DNA of 64,000 nt from Acinetobacter rudis (GCF_000829675.1 NZ_BBRX01000022.1:53393-117392), one strand, 5' to 3'. Positions 40,566 to 49,745 are shown, counted from the stretch's first letter. Numbers and translations: made by a program. The notes: generated by a model from the letters alone, not told the origin.

Positions 40566-43069
40566 TGACACTGTTCCTCAACCAATTGATAGCCATCTTT
40601 TTTGAGTGCCTGTGCCGTAAGTGTATAAGACACCTGACATTGATGTTCTTCAGACTCACCCCATTTAACGTACAAAGTATTACTTAGCTCTTCTGTCCGT
40701 AACATAATTTGACTGGCTTGGCTTACCACCCCAACAAGTTTGTTCTGTGCATCATATACATTGGCTGCAAAAGGCAAATGTTCACCAGAAACACGTTTGG
40801 CTTTAATCACCAGCGGAAAACCAGCTTTCGTTTTAAACTCTACCCGAGAAATTGCACCTGCATATGGCGCAAGTTCTACACTATTTGACAATAACTCAAC
40901 CTTAGATAAAGCGGCCTTAGGATCAATTGAAATTTCATTTAAACGGTAGGGTGTTACATTCGGAATTACAGCATAACCGCGATGATCTATTTTCAATCCA
41001 GTGGTATTATTTACTGAACTTCCTGTGGCTTGATCGGCCTTAACCAACACCATGGTATCAACCATATCTGGACTAAAACTAACCCCTTCTGCATGAGCAA
41101 CCACAGCTCCTGTCAAGTTTGCACCCCATTGATCATAGTCTTGCCCACTACTAGCTGAAACAACTGCGGTGGCATAAGGACTACGGTATTGTAGGTTTGC
41201 ACTTAAAGCACGACGGTTATAACCTACATCAGAGGCAGTTACACCGTAACTAAATACATTGTTTCGATCAAAACTGCCTGAGATATTGGTGTTATTACCA
41301 TAATCTGAGGTTGTATGGCTTAAGTTTAAGTTACGTCGTTTAAATTCTAGAGGTAAAGATAAAGTTAAAAAATAATGATTGTCTTTGTTTCCTTGACCAT
41401 CCCATACTTTTTGCACAGATAAACTATAATTTAACTGTTTGTAATGATTGCTATATCCTAATTGAAAATCAGATTGAGTTTGTGATTGTCCCCAATATTC
41501 ACGCCACGAACCGAGAAAATACATACTTCCCCATGCATCTGGAAAATTCTGATTTAAAGATAATTCATACTGACTTCTATAACGTCCAAGCTGATCAGCA
41601 GATAATCCTCGACGTAAATAATCTTGTGTGTTGTTGGCATCTTGGAAATTATAATAACCAGAGGTGGAATAATGTGATGCGGCTAAACTCAAATTGGTAT
41701 TTGTCGGTCGCCACATTTTACTATAACCCAGCTTATAGCTCTGCCCTTGACTGGTTTTTTTATCTGTATTGGGGAGATCAGTCGATGCATGGGTAACATC
41801 AAATGAAATTGCTCCCAAGCCTGTAGAAAATGCACTCCCCAACTGAAAAGCACGATAGTTTTCGGTTAAAAGCGTCCCTGTATATGCCGTAACGGTATTA
41901 TTGATGCCGTGTTGGTAACTCCCCTGCAAAAAATAATCTTCTTGTTGTAGATTCTTATTGCGAACTTGGCCAGCAGTGACTGCATAACGCACATTGCCAG
42001 GACGTAGCATTTTTGCCACGGAAGCATAAGGCACATTAAAACGTTGAATTTGACCATTGGCTTCACGAATAGTGACCTGTATTTCACCGCCATAACCTGT
42101 GGGATACAAGTCATCAATAACAAATGCACCAGGGGCAACAGACAATTGATAAATCAATTGATTATTTTGACGAACCTCAACCATCGCTTGCGTTTGTGCA
42201 ACACCACGAATCACTGGTGCGTAGCCCATTTGAGTTTCAGGTAACATCCGATCATCACTACGTAGCTGAGCACCAGTAAATGCAAAGCTATCAAATAGCT
42301 CACCTGATGTATAACTTTCACCCAGAGTAACGACAGCTTTCAACATTGGGAAAGCGCGCTGTGCATAGCTATTAATATTGTTATATTCAGAATCTATACC
42401 TTTTTGCCTTGTAGCAACAGCATTGTGGCGAAACTGCCACCCTGCTAGGTTTATTCCAGCATTTAAGGATAAATATTGTAGATCCACATCTTCGTGGTCA
42501 TAATACGTTTGCTGCGTATTAAAACTATAACTTAAGAAACCAGCATTAATACCGCGATCCCAAGCTTCGGGTGATACATACCCACGAATATTTCGTTTTA
42601 AATAAGCTTGAGGAATCGAAATATCATAACGCATTTCATTAAAGTTAAAACGAGTGCTCGCACTGTCAATCCAACTTGAAAGTGCTTGGCATTGGCTGTG
42701 TTGTTGTATTTTTTCTGAATCAATACCAAGTTGAGTTAATGAAGCAAAATCAAAACAGTGATCTATAGCTTTGCTTGATTCGATTGCTTTAAAGTCGAGC
42801 TCTTTTCTCCCCATCCACTGACCATTCACATAGATATTGAGTAAGTAGCGACCTTCATGTATTGGGTTACCATAAGCATAGTCAGAGAATTTAATTCCTT
42901 CTGCTGTGCCAAATAACATCGATTGATCAAATTCTGCATAATTCGATACTGATGTAGCACTTGCAGTCATTCCCATCATATAAATAGGAAATGCAGCAGC
43001 AAATAAACCCACCTGTAGACAACAACGGGTCAACAGCTTGATTTTAAAGCTGGATTTTATTTTATCCAT
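40562..43069 (-). CDS. FimD-type outer-membrane usher
   Basis: Usher of a classical (gamma-like) chaperone-usher pilus, 835 residues. The long signal peptide has a hydrophobic stretch CLQVGLFAAAFPIYMMGM. The N-terminal domain has RYLLNIYVNGQWMGRKEL, and barrel and plug follow with PVIRGVAQTQAMVEVRQNNQ, the usher signature. The C-terminal domain ends with the conserved Cys pair (HQCQVSYTL and EEQCQ). It begins 16 bp after the chaperone gene. The sequence is of another family from the two EcpC ushers in this window. Confidence 0.93.
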   Translation of the reverse strand: MDKIKSSFKIKLLTRCCLQVGLFAAAFPIYMMGMTASATSVSNYAEFDQSMLFGTAEGIKFSDYAYGNPIHEGRYLLNIYVNGQWMGRKELDFKAIESSKAIDHCFDFASLTQLGIDSEKIQQHSQCQALSSWIDSASTRFNFNEMRYDISIPQAYLKRNIRGYVSPEAWDRGINAGFLSYSFNTQQTYYDHEDVDLQYLSLNAGINLAGWQFRHNAVATRQKGIDSEYNNINSYAQRAFPMLKAVVTLGESYTSGELFDSFAFTGAQLRSDDRMLPETQMGYAPVIRGVAQTQAMVEVRQNNQLIYQLSVAPGAFVIDDLYPTGYGGEIQVTIREANGQIQRFNVPYASVAKMLRPGNVRYAVTAGQVRNKNLQQEDYFLQGSYQHGINNTVTAYTGTLLTENYRAFQLGSAFSTGLGAISFDVTHASTDLPNTDKKTSQGQSYKLGYSKMWRPTNTNLSLAASHYSTSGYYNFQDANNTQDYLRRGLSADQLGRYRSQYELSLNQNFPDAWGSMYFLGSWREYWGQSQTQSDFQLGYSNHYKQLNYSLSVQKVWDGQGNKDNHYFLTLSLPLEFKRRNLNLSHTTSDYGNNTNISGSFDRNNVFSYGVTASDVGYNRRALSANLQYRSPYATAVVSASSGQDYDQWGANLTGAVVAHAEGVSFSPDMVDTMVLVKADQATGSSVNNTTGLKIDHRGYAVIPNVTPYRLNEISIDPKAALSKVELLSNSVELAPYAGAISRVEFKTKAGFPLVIKAKRVSGEHLPFAANVYDAQNKLVGVVSQASQIMLRTEELSNTLYVKWGESEEHQCQVSYTLTAQALKKDGYQLVEEQCQ

Positions 43070-43085
43070 GACTGCCCCTAACTTA

Positions 43086-43817
43086 TTATTTTAAATCAAT
43101 TTTGTGCTGATTTAAGCCCCCATAATCATTGATACTTTCCATTTCTAAGCTTTTTACAGAACGATCTGTGAGGGAGATATTGTGCTGCTGAAAAGGTGCA
43201 ATCATGACTCCTTCAGGTGCTAACTCAGTTGACTGCTGTGTAGAAGAAACAGTTTTCAAACTTGAAATATTGACAAAATACGCTGTCGGATTATGAATTT
43301 CGACTTCATTCCCTGTCTTTTTCCACGATAGATAAGTCGGTGCATAAAGCGCTTTGTCAGCAAGTTGTGCTGGCCGATAAAATAATTTAATTCGGCTACG
43401 AATCGCAATTTGGAGTAAGCTTTGATCTTTTGCTTTTTCTAATTCACTTGGTTTTGGCTTAGCAGGAATATCTAATATATTGAGCCAGAAAACAGATTCA
43501 CGGTCTTTTGGCAGTTGATCATCGATCAATGAAATTTGAATACTTTGTCCAGTATTTGCATCAACTCGGCTCACAGGCGGAGTTAATACAAAAGGAACCT
43601 CACTTTGATCCGGTGTGATGTCCGCATTACCATCATCAATCCAAGCCTGCATCATAGCTGGTGTAGAACCTTCATTCTTCACCTGAACCGTTACCACTTT
43701 TTCATCACTTGGATAAATAACCCGCGTACCACTAATTACTATTGCGGCATGAGTCATAATGCTAGAGCCTAACAATATAGCCAGAATACCACTATAACCC
43801 ATTGATTTTGCAAACAT
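43086..43817 (-). CDS. FimC-type periplasmic chaperone
   Basis: Immunoglobulin-like periplasmic chaperone that completes pilin folds by donor-strand complementation. Signal peptide near the N-terminus (cleavage about SIMTHA). The family signature is present: ISGTRVIYPSDEK with the conserved Arg, RVDANTGQ, ESVFWLNILDIPAKP and the conserved Lys in RIKLFYRP. 243 residues. It lies between the major subunit and the usher, the standard order. Confidence 0.93.
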   Translation of the reverse strand: MFAKSMGYSGILAILLGSSIMTHAAIVISGTRVIYPSDEKVVTVQVKNEGSTPAMMQAWIDDGNADITPDQSEVPFVLTPPVSRVDANTGQSIQISLIDDQLPKDRESVFWLNILDIPAKPKPSELEKAKDQSLLQIAIRSRIKLFYRPAQLADKALYAPTYLSWKKTGNEVEIHNPTAYFVNISSLKTVSSTQQSTELAPEGVMIAPFQQHNISLTDRSVKSLEMESINDYGGLNQHKIDLK

Positions 43818-43848
43818 ATCACACCTTCAAAAGTTTAAATATAAACGA

Positions 43849-44379
43849 TTATTTATAATCAACTTTAAATGTAGCGTATGACTCTACAAGACCTTGAGTT
43901 GCTTTACCTGTTGCATAGTAACGTGCAACAAATGGATAGCTGATAACAGCATCATCAACTAAAGCTTCTTTATAATGGCTTGTATCTTGTTGGCTAAGAT
44001 CAATTGTTTGACCATTTGCCATGATTTGAATGTTTACGTTATTCGCACTAAAAGGACCGTTATAAGTATTTTGCAAAGTACCTGAAGTGCTGTTCACGTT
44101 GATTTGGTCGAACTTAACACCAGCTGTTACACCCGCAGTACAGTTCACAAATTCAATGTTAAAGTTTGCTTGTTCAGTCGATGTTGCACCAGCTGTCATC
44201 AAAGATGAAGAACGAACTGATGGTAAAAATACATGCTGATTTTCAGAAGTGTTTTTTACTTGGCAAGTTTGACCATACACGAAACCATGGAAATTCACTT
44301 TACCTGTAGTACCTGCAAAGCTTGAGCCGGCATAGAGACATAGTGAAAGCAATGATAAAGAACCAAGAAGTTTATTCAT
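43849..44379 (-). CDS. Major fimbrial subunit (FimA-like)
   Basis: Structural pilin of the classical type, 176 residues from ATG 44379. The longer frame from 44448 adds an implausible N-terminus before the signal sequence MNKLLGSLSLLSLCLYAGSS. The mature start GTTGKVNFHGFVYGQTCQV carries the first Cys, and FVNCTAG the second, for the conserved disulfide. The C-terminal beta-zipper is ESYATFKVDYK with the penultimate Tyr. It is the first gene of subunit-chaperone-usher-adhesin. Three dyad motifs lie upstream. Confidence 0.9.
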   Translation of the reverse strand: MNKLLGSLSLLSLCLYAGSSFAGTTGKVNFHGFVYGQTCQVKNTSENQHVFLPSVRSSSLMTAGATSTEQANFNIEFVNCTAGVTAGVKFDQINVNSTSGTLQNTYNGPFSANNVNIQIMANGQTIDLSQQDTSHYKEALVDDAVISYPFVARYYATGKATQGLVESYATFKVDYK

Positions 44380-44491
44380 TTTTAAATACCATTTGATATC
44401 AAAGACCCCAATTCTCATTCCATGTAGAAATTCAAAAATTGAAATCAAACATTAATTTAACCAGACCTGTGATACATCATCTGGAATATTT

Positions 44492-44506
44492 ATACCGACA
44501 AGGTAT
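44492..44506. promoter_or_regulatory. Dyad ATACC-N5-GGTAT upstream of the Fim-type pilus
   Basis: ATACC and GGTAT are 5-bp inverted arms separated by GACAA, about 113 bp before the pilin start. The arms equal those of the third dyad, but the spacer is shorter (5 against 8 bp), so it may be a weaker site or chance. Confidence 0.3.
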
Positions 44507-44540
44507 GAACATATTTAATGCTTTTTAATATTATATAAAT

Positions 44541-44558
44541 ATCCCAAGATCTTGGTAT
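44541..44558. promoter_or_regulatory. Dyad ATCCC-N8-GGTAT upstream of the Fim-type pilus
   Basis: ATCCCAAGATCTTGGTAT contains the perfect 12-bp palindrome CCAAGATCTTGG. Its outline matches the next dyad, whose centre is 63 bp away. Confidence 0.45.
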
Positions 44559-44602
44559 TTTTAATTATTTTTCAATAACTTATATTTAATTTACATATTA
44601 AA

Positions 44603-44622
44603 TATACCTAATTCTAGGTATA
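44603..44622. promoter_or_regulatory. Dyad TATACCTA-N4-TAGGTATA upstream of the Fim-type pilus
   Basis: Perfect 8-bp arms around ATTC. Together with the dyad at 44541 it makes a pair with the same outer arms and 8-bp inner spacing, 63 bp (six helical turns) apart, as expected for cooperative binding on one face of the helix. Confidence 0.5.
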
Positions 44623-44694
44623 GCTTAAATTATAAATAATCTAGCTTAAAATAATTTAATATTTAATTCATAGCGCCTGATTTATTAATATAAA

Positions 44695-44715
44695 TTAAGT
44701 TTAAATTAAACTTAA
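44695..44715. repeat. 21-bp palindrome upstream of the Fim-type pilus
   Basis: TTAAGTTTAA and TTAAACTTAA are perfect 10-bp arms around a single A. It is of low complexity (A/T with one G/C per arm), so the functional value is uncertain. Confidence 0.35.
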
Positions 44716-44840
44716 TATTCATATGATAAATAACATCTTTACACACATTATTGTGATTAATTTCACGTATTTATTTTTTAAGTTAAGCTATTGATTAATT
44801 TAATCTCCCTAGCAACTTTTACACTGAAAAAAAAAGACAA

Positions 44841-44870
44841 AAAAAATGCGCTGTAAACAGCGCATTTTTT
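44841..44870. terminator. Strong terminator after the BI-1 family gene
   Basis: AAAAAATGCGCTG and CAGCGCATTTTTT form a perfect 13-bp stem with loop TAAA. It lies 14 bp after the stop of the minus-strand BI-1 gene; the same element also insulates the Fim-type operon region. Confidence 0.92.
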
Positions 44871-44884
44871 ATTGAGCGAATAAC

Positions 44885-45619
44885 TTAGTCATCGCCTTGA
44901 ATCAAGCTCAATAAGCGTAAAAATGAATAGTACATCCAAACAAGAGTTGCTAGCAGTGCAATACCACATAACCACTCAAATGCTTTAGGAGCACGTTGTG
45001 CAGCAGCTGTTTCGATCATATCGAAATCAAGAATAAGGTTAAGTGCAGCAATTACAGCAACAAACGCCGCAAAGCCAATCCCCAACCAGTTGCTTTCAAA
45101 TACATAAGGAATGCTTGAACTAAAAGCTAAGCGCATAACCATTTGCACAACAAAAACCAGTGCAATTGCAATCGTAGCTGACATAACCACAGCTTTAAAT
45201 TTTTCAGTTGCACGGATGATTTGCATACGATACAAAGCAAACATCACCAAAGTCGTAACAAAGGTTGCTAAGAGTGCTTGTAGTGGAATTCCTGGAAATT
45301 TCACTTGGAAAATAACAGAGATACCACCTAAAAATGCACCCTCAAATAATGCATAAGGAATGGCTAAGGTACGTGCAGTATTCGGCTTAAATGTAGCAAT
45401 TAACGCGAGGATGAAACCACCAATCGCACCAACAATTGCCCCTGCATATGCCAATTGAATATTGAGGGTAAGGAAACTATAAACAAATAAAGCAAGCCCA
45501 ACGCCCGCCGCAATGAGCGTCAACAGGACAGATTTTTGAATAGCGCCTTGAACACTCATGGGCTGACTCATATCAGCATAAGTTTCAACACGATTAAGAA
45601 TAGGGTTTTGACTTTGCAT
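44885..45619 (-). CDS. Bax inhibitor-1/YccA-type membrane protein
   Basis: Inner-membrane protein of 244 residues with about seven hydrophobic helices, of the Bax inhibitor-1 superfamily (the YccA/YetJ side, with the bacterial BaxI_1 layout). The start MQSQNPILNRVETYAD is polar and cytoplasmic. Acidic residues in the late helices (LNLILDFDMIE) match the pH-sensitive Asp pair of the calcium-leak channel YetJ. Its role in this organism is not known. It stands alone, with a strong terminator. Confidence 0.88.
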   Translation of the reverse strand: MQSQNPILNRVETYADMSQPMSVQGAIQKSVLLTLIAAGVGLALFVYSFLTLNIQLAYAGAIVGAIGGFILALIATFKPNTARTLAIPYALFEGAFLGGISVIFQVKFPGIPLQALLATFVTTLVMFALYRMQIIRATEKFKAVVMSATIAIALVFVVQMVMRLAFSSSIPYVFESNWLGIGFAAFVAVIAALNLILDFDMIETAAAQRAPKAFEWLCGIALLATLVWMYYSFLRLLSLIQGDD

Positions 45620-45774
45620 ATCTAACTCGTTAAATATTTTGAATTTTATAACATATAAATTGGGTATTCTGACAGCAGATGATGCTGAATAAATCCCTGA
45701 CCATTTTTATAAAAACGAATATGAAGAATATAAGCAGTGACCAACCAGCAACTAGGTCAAACTTTACTCAATAT

Positions 45775-45803
45775 AACACATGACCATAATTTGATCATGT
45801 GTT
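45775..45803 (-). terminator. Hairpin downstream of orn
   Basis: AACACATGA (45775-45783) and TCATGTGTT (45795-45803) form a 9-bp perfect stem 27 bp after the orn stop. There is no T-run, so termination is likely weak or Rho-assisted. Confidence 0.4.
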
Positions 45804-45829
45804 CGGTATTGAGATTAAAGGCTATGTGT

Positions 45830-46390
45830 TTAATTGTCGTTATTGGTAATAAAAAAATACTGGCGATAATATTTGAGTTCAGCAATCGAATCACGAATGT
45901 CATCCATCGCTAAATGCGATGCATTTTTCTTTAAACCACTCATGATTTCTGGGCGCCAGCGCTTTGCTAACTCTTTCACAGAAGAAACATCAAGGTTACG
46001 GTAGTGAAAATACTGTTCTAGCCCAGGCATTAAACGGTGCATAAAGCGGCGATCTTGGCAAATTGAGTTACCGCACATAGGCGAAACTTTTGGATTTACC
46101 CATTTTTTAAGGAATTCAATCGTTTGCTGTTCTGCATCTTGAGCAGTCAATTTACTGCGACGTACACGTTCAATCAAGCCAGACTGGCCATGTTGACGCG
46201 TATTCCACTCATCCATTGCATTAAGTACAACATCAGATTGATGTATTGCCAATACTGGGCCTTCAGCTAAAATATTGAGATGGTCATCCGTTACAATTGT
46301 AGCAACTTCAATAATATAATCATTATCTGTATCTAGACCTGTCATTTCCAGATCAATCCAAATCAAACGTGAATCAGGCGTGCTACTCAT
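45830..46390 (-). CDS. orn: Oligoribonuclease Orn
   Basis: 3'-5' exoribonuclease that degrades 2-5-mer RNA and pGpG, the last step of c-di-GMP breakdown; it is usually essential. DEDDh exonuclease motifs: [11 protein letters not shown] (DxE), [10 protein letters not shown] (NxxxxD), and [11 protein letters not shown] (HxxxDD). ATG 46390 ([11 protein letters not shown]) gives 186 residues, near the 181 of E. coli; the frame from 46447 is an extension. It is divergent from rsgA, as in E. coli. Confidence 0.96.
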   Translation of the reverse strand: MSSTPDSRLIWIDLEMTGLDTDNDYIIEVATIVTDDHLNILAEGPVLAIHQSDVVLNAMDEWNTRQHGQSGLIERVRRSKLTAQDAEQQTIEFLKKWVNPKVSPMCGNSICQDRRFMHRLMPGLEQYFHYRNLDVSSVKELAKRWRPEIMSGLKKNASHLAMDDIRDSIAELKYYRQYFFITNNDN

Positions 46391-46515
46391 AAACTTATAA
46401 TCTTCATCAGAGTAAAAAACCAATATACTAGCAAATTTCTTAGTCATTCGCTGTAAATAGTCACGCTTACATGATATTTTGCCAGTATCAATACATTGGT
46501 ATGATTAGGATATGA

Positions 46516-47571
46516 ATGGCTTTAATTCGTAAAAGACGTCTGACTGAACAACAGCAACGCCGTATTCAAAAACAGCAAAAAGCACGTCAAGAAGATATTG
46601 ATACATCACATGACTTAGAAGGTTTAGTGGTGCAACACTACGGACGCCAACTCGAGATCCAAGCACTTTCCCTCCCCGAACAACTTCCTATACGCCCAAG
46701 TACTGCCGCTGGCGAACCTGAGGCTTTTTGGAAGGAAATTGAGTTAGGTAGTGTTTGGCGCTGTCATACCCGTACCAATCTAGAAATGCTGATCACGGGT
46801 GATCGTGTAAAATGGCAGGCCGATCCCAATACAGGGCTTGGAATTATTACTGCGATCCATCCTCGTCAGTCCTTACTGACACGTCCAGACCGTTATCATA
46901 AGGTTAAGCCTGTAGCTGCAAACATCAGCCTGATCGTCATTGTGTTTGCACCATTACCAGAGCCAGCACCGACTTTGATTGATCGATACTTAGTGGCCTG
47001 TGCAGACGCAGAGATACCAGTCTTACTATTGCTCAACAAAGTCGATTTACTTAAAGAAGCTGATCCGATCTATCAACTGATCGCGCAGTACCAAGAGTTA
47101 GGCTATGAGATCATGCAGTGTCAATCGACAGGTGATTTAACGGCATTATCACAACGACTCGATGGAGAAACTGTTGCCTTTGTTGGACAGTCTGGTGTTG
47201 GTAAAAGTTCGATCATCAATCATATCGTACCCAATGCACTGCAAAAGACCAATGTGATCTCAGAAAACTCTGCACTTGGTCAACATACCACGACTTCAAC
47301 ACGCTTAATTGCCTTTGGAGAAAATGGTGCCTTGATTGATTCTCCTGGTATTCGTGAATTTGGGCTCTGGCACTTAACCCTCGATAAAATTGAGAAAGGT
47401 TTTCCTGAAATTTCAGCTCACTTGGGCTATTGCCAATATCGCAATTGTACTCACACACATGAAAAACAATGCGCGTTAAAACAAGCCGTCAGTGATGGTA
47501 AAATTTTATCGCGACGCTTGGAGAGCTATTTAAAATTGCTCGAAGAGATTGCTGAGCAACAAAAAAATTAA
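46516..47571 (+). CDS. rsgA: Ribosome small subunit biogenesis GTPase RsgA
   Basis: Circularly permuted GTPase that acts late in 30S assembly. The OB-fold (about 60-120) is followed by G4 NKVD (about 175), G1 GQSGVGKSS (about 225) and G3 DSPGIREF (about 275), then the zinc finger CQYRNCTHTHEKQC. 351 residues. Start ATG 46516, with AGGA upstream. The N-terminus is basic and Gln-rich (RKRRLTEQQQRR), as expected for rRNA contact. Confidence 0.96.
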   Translation: MALIRKRRLTEQQQRRIQKQQKARQEDIDTSHDLEGLVVQHYGRQLEIQALSLPEQLPIRPSTAAGEPEAFWKEIELGSVWRCHTRTNLEMLITGDRVKWQADPNTGLGIITAIHPRQSLLTRPDRYHKVKPVAANISLIVIVFAPLPEPAPTLIDRYLVACADAEIPVLLLLNKVDLLKEADPIYQLIAQYQELGYEIMQCQSTGDLTALSQRLDGETVAFVGQSGVGKSSIINHIVPNALQKTNVISENSALGQHTTTSTRLIAFGENGALIDSPGIREFGLWHLTLDKIEKGFPEISAHLGYCQYRNCTHTHEKQCALKQAVSDGKILSRRLESYLKLLEEIAEQQKN

Positions 47572-47601
47572 TTTTATGCGCCTATGCACTTGAAGCAGTG
47601 A

Positions 47602-47630
47602 TTTTGATCACCATATATATGCGCTATACT
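47602..47630 (+). promoter_or_regulatory. Probable promoter of the yibN-grxC-secB group
   Basis: TATACT (47625-47630) is a good -10; the -35 is weak (TTTTGA, 17 bp upstream). The yibN start is 33 bp downstream. No other promoter-like pair was seen before grxC or secB. Confidence 0.4.
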
Positions 47631-47662
47631 TTGGACAATTTTGAATTGTAGTTAGGTGAATT

Positions 47663-48076
47663 GTGGAACGTTGGTTCGAATTTATGGGTAATCACCCATT
47701 CCTATTTGGTCTGTTGGCGGTACTCATTGTGCTGTTCTTCGTATTTGAAGGTCAACGTAATGGCCGTAAGATTTCACCGCAATCATTGGGTATTTTAGTT
47801 AAAGCTAAAAATGCAATGTTGATTGACTTACGTGATGCAAAAGACTTCCGTGAAGGCCATATTAGCGGTAGCCGCAATATTCCTTACAGTCAAATCAACA
47901 GCCATGTAGAAGAGCTTAAAACAGCAGATCGTCCATTGGTTTTTATTTGTAATCTTGGCCAAGTTGCAGGCAGTGCCTTACAACAAGTTTCACATACCGA
48001 CAGCTACCGCTTAGATGGCGGAATCAGCAACTGGAAAGCCCAAGGTCTCCCATTGGTTAAAGCCAAAAAAGCTTAA
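47663..48076 (+). CDS. yibN: Membrane-anchored rhodanese-like protein YibN
   Basis: Rhodanese-domain protein of 137 residues with one N-terminal membrane helix (FLFGLLAVLIVLFFVF). The domain (about 33-135) has LIDLRDAKDFREGHISGSRN and the active-site region FICNLGQVAGSA, where the catalytic Cys is present but the loop is short and of the YibN type. Sulfur-transfer activity is plausible but unproven. GTG start at 47663, preceded by AGGTGA. It lies before grxC and secB, as in E. coli. Confidence 0.9.
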   Translation: MERWFEFMGNHPFLFGLLAVLIVLFFVFEGQRNGRKISPQSLGILVKAKNAMLIDLRDAKDFREGHISGSRNIPYSQINSHVEELKTADRPLVFICNLGQVAGSALQQVSHTDSYRLDGGISNWKAQGLPLVKAKKA

Positions 48077-48086
48077 AGGAAGCAAG

Positions 48087-48341
48087 ATGTCAGCTAATGT
48101 AAAAGTATATTCTACCTCTGTATGCCCTTACTGCGTGCGAGCGAAACAACTATTAGAGCGTAAAGGCATTGCCTATACCGAAATCAACTTATCCAATGAA
48201 GCACCAGAAGTGCGTGTTGAGCTGATGGAAAAGACACGTCACCGTACAGTGCCACAGATTTTCATCAATGATGAATTTATTGGCGGTTTTGATCAGCTAT
48301 ATCAGCTTGATCGTGAAGGTAAGCTTGATCAACTCATATAA
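48087..48341 (+). CDS. grxC: Glutaredoxin 3 GrxC
   Basis: Small dithiol glutaredoxin (84 residues) that reduces disulfides and glutathionylated proteins with glutathione. It has the CPYC active site (residues 12-15), the cis-Pro segment TVPQIFI and the GG motif IGGFDQLYQL. The start is ATG 48087 with AAAGGA upstream; the frame extends into yibN, but that is an overlap artefact. It is followed by secB after 42 bp. Confidence 0.95.
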   Translation: MSANVKVYSTSVCPYCVRAKQLLERKGIAYTEINLSNEAPEVRVELMEKTRHRTVPQIFINDEFIGGFDQLYQLDREGKLDQLI

Positions 48342-48383
48342 ACCACAACCACGATCCAATCTTAATTTTTAGGAATGTAAACA

Positions 48384-48836
48384 ATGAGTGAAGAACAACA
48401 AGCACAATTAGCTTTAGAACGTCTTTATACAAAAGATATTTCTTTTGAGGTTCCGGGGGCTGCAGTATTTACTAAAGAATGGCAGCCAGAATTGAATATT
48501 AATTTAAGTTCTGCAGCTGAAAAAATCGATCCAACACACTACGAAATTTCCCTAAAAGTTGTGGTTGAAGCGAAAAATGCTGGCGAAACTGCATTTATCG
48601 TAGATGTAACTCAATCAGGTATTTTCTTGGTTGATGGCGTTGAAGAAGATCGCCTACCGTACATCTTCGGTGCTTACTGCCCGAATATCCTGTTCCCATT
48701 CTTACGTGAAGCCGTTAATGACCTTGTTACTAAGGGCAGCTTCCCACAATTACTACTCACACCAATTAACTTTGATGCAGAGTTTGAAGCAAACCTACAG
48801 CGCGCTCAAGAAACTGCGGTTGAAGGTCAAGCATAA
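48384..48836 (+). CDS. secB: Protein-export chaperone SecB
   Basis: Tetrameric cytoplasmic chaperone that keeps precursors unfolded and passes them to SecA. 150 residues. Motifs: [10 protein letters not shown], the VDVTQSGIF segment and the SecA-contact region [21 protein letters not shown] strong terminator follows. It is a natural partner for the many outer-membrane and pilus precursors of this region. Confidence 0.96.
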   Translation: MSEEQQAQLALERLYTKDISFEVPGAAVFTKEWQPELNINLSSAAEKIDPTHYEISLKVVVEAKNAGETAFIVDVTQSGIFLVDGVEEDRLPYIFGAYCPNILFPFLREAVNDLVTKGSFPQLLLTPINFDAEFEANLQRAQETAVEGQA

Positions 48837-48854
48837 GTTAAGTCTCTTAGCTTT

Positions 48855-48884
48855 AAAAAGGACTGATTTCTCAGTCCTTTTTTT
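48855..48884 (+). terminator. Rho-independent terminator after secB
   Basis: AAAAAGGACTGA and TCAGTCCTTTTT form a 12-bp stem with loop TTTC and a T-run. It ends the yibN-grxC-secB group. Confidence 0.92.
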
Positions 48885-48911
48885 ATAGCTTAAATGCTAA
48901 AAAAGCATATC

Positions 48912-49745
48912 TTAAGCAGCATCCTGTACATCAAAGAACTCTACAATCTCTTGCCATAACGGTTTGCACTGTATTTTCTGGAAAAAACCAAAGTGACCAA
49001 TTGCCCGCATATCCAGTTCAGCTGGAACAATATGTCGATATTTCACGGTGCAATTTTTATATTCGTGATGTAGTGCACGCACTGCTGTTTGTGGTGCAAA
49101 AAAATCATCTTCGATTGAATAAGCCATAATAGGCTGTGTCATTTTTCGATGACCATCATAGTCATTAATGTAGTGTGGGTGACGCCCCCAACTTGCCCAT
49201 TGTAGAGCCACACCTTTAGGTAAATTCTCCCCTAGACCAACTTTTTTAGAGGGAAAATAACCAAACAAGGGGGTAAGAGCAGGAATCAAACCAAACCATA
49301 AGGTTGCTAATTTTGCTTGCTTAAGTTTCGGCCAGTTTTTCCAGTAACCATGTTGAGTCGCAACCGTACAAATTGCATGGATAGCAGCAATCTGTTTGAC
49401 CAAACCCAAGGCCTGTCCACCAAAACTATGCCCAAGCAAATATAAACGCTGACCACTAAAGTTTTGCTGACAATATTCAATCACAGAATTAAGATCTTTT
49501 TCTGCCCAATCACGCATCTTGACAGGGCTGTCTTTTACATCACCGTGTAGATTGTCACCAATACCCGTCCAATCCCAAGTCAACACTGAATAACCATTCT
49601 GCTGCATATATTCAGCAAATTGAGTGTAAAGTCGTTTTTTAACCCCAGTTGCAGGAGAAATGAGAAGTAATTTATCGCTATCTTTCGCTTCGAAATAACT
49701 CAGATTAAAATGATCGGTGCCTCGATCGATACGGAGCTGTTGCAT
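48912..49745 (-). CDS. Alpha/beta hydrolase (serine hydrolase family)
   Basis: Predicted cytoplasmic alpha/beta-hydrolase of 277 residues. The nucleophile elbow is GHSFGG (about residue 106) with Ser as the likely nucleophile. The late Asp in SIEDDFFAP and the His in AIGHFGFF fill the rest of the triad. ATG 49745 has a good AGGGA site and is preferred over the frame start at 49784. Substrate unknown; the W-rich middle (WDWTGIGDN, WKNWPKL) resembles esterase/lipase relatives. Confidence 0.8.
   Translation of the reverse strand: MQQLRIDRGTDHFNLSYFEAKDSDKLLLISPATGVKKRLYTQFAEYMQQNGYSVLTWDWTGIGDNLHGDVKDSPVKMRDWAEKDLNSVIEYCQQNFSGQRLYLLGHSFGGQALGLVKQIAAIHAICTVATQHGYWKNWPKLKQAKLATLWFGLIPALTPLFGYFPSKKVGLGENLPKGVALQWASWGRHPHYINDYDGHRKMTQPIMAYSIEDDFFAPQTAVRALHHEYKNCTVKYRHIVPAELDMRAIGHFGFFQKIQCKPLWQEIVEFFDVQDAA

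Larger units (their letters stand above)
44380..44840. other. AT-rich regulatory region upstream of the Fim-type operon
   Basis: About 460 bp of very AT-rich DNA between the major pilin gene and the terminator of the BI-1 gene. It holds three dyads with arms ATACC and GGTAT (listed separately) and a further 21-bp palindrome. No reading frame is convincing. The pilus promoter must lie here. Confidence 0.6.

Noticed and set aside
39585..44448. Fim-type cluster as a third copy of ecp
   Set aside because: Subunit with disulfide, classical chaperone signature and FimD-type usher belong to a different chaperone-usher family.
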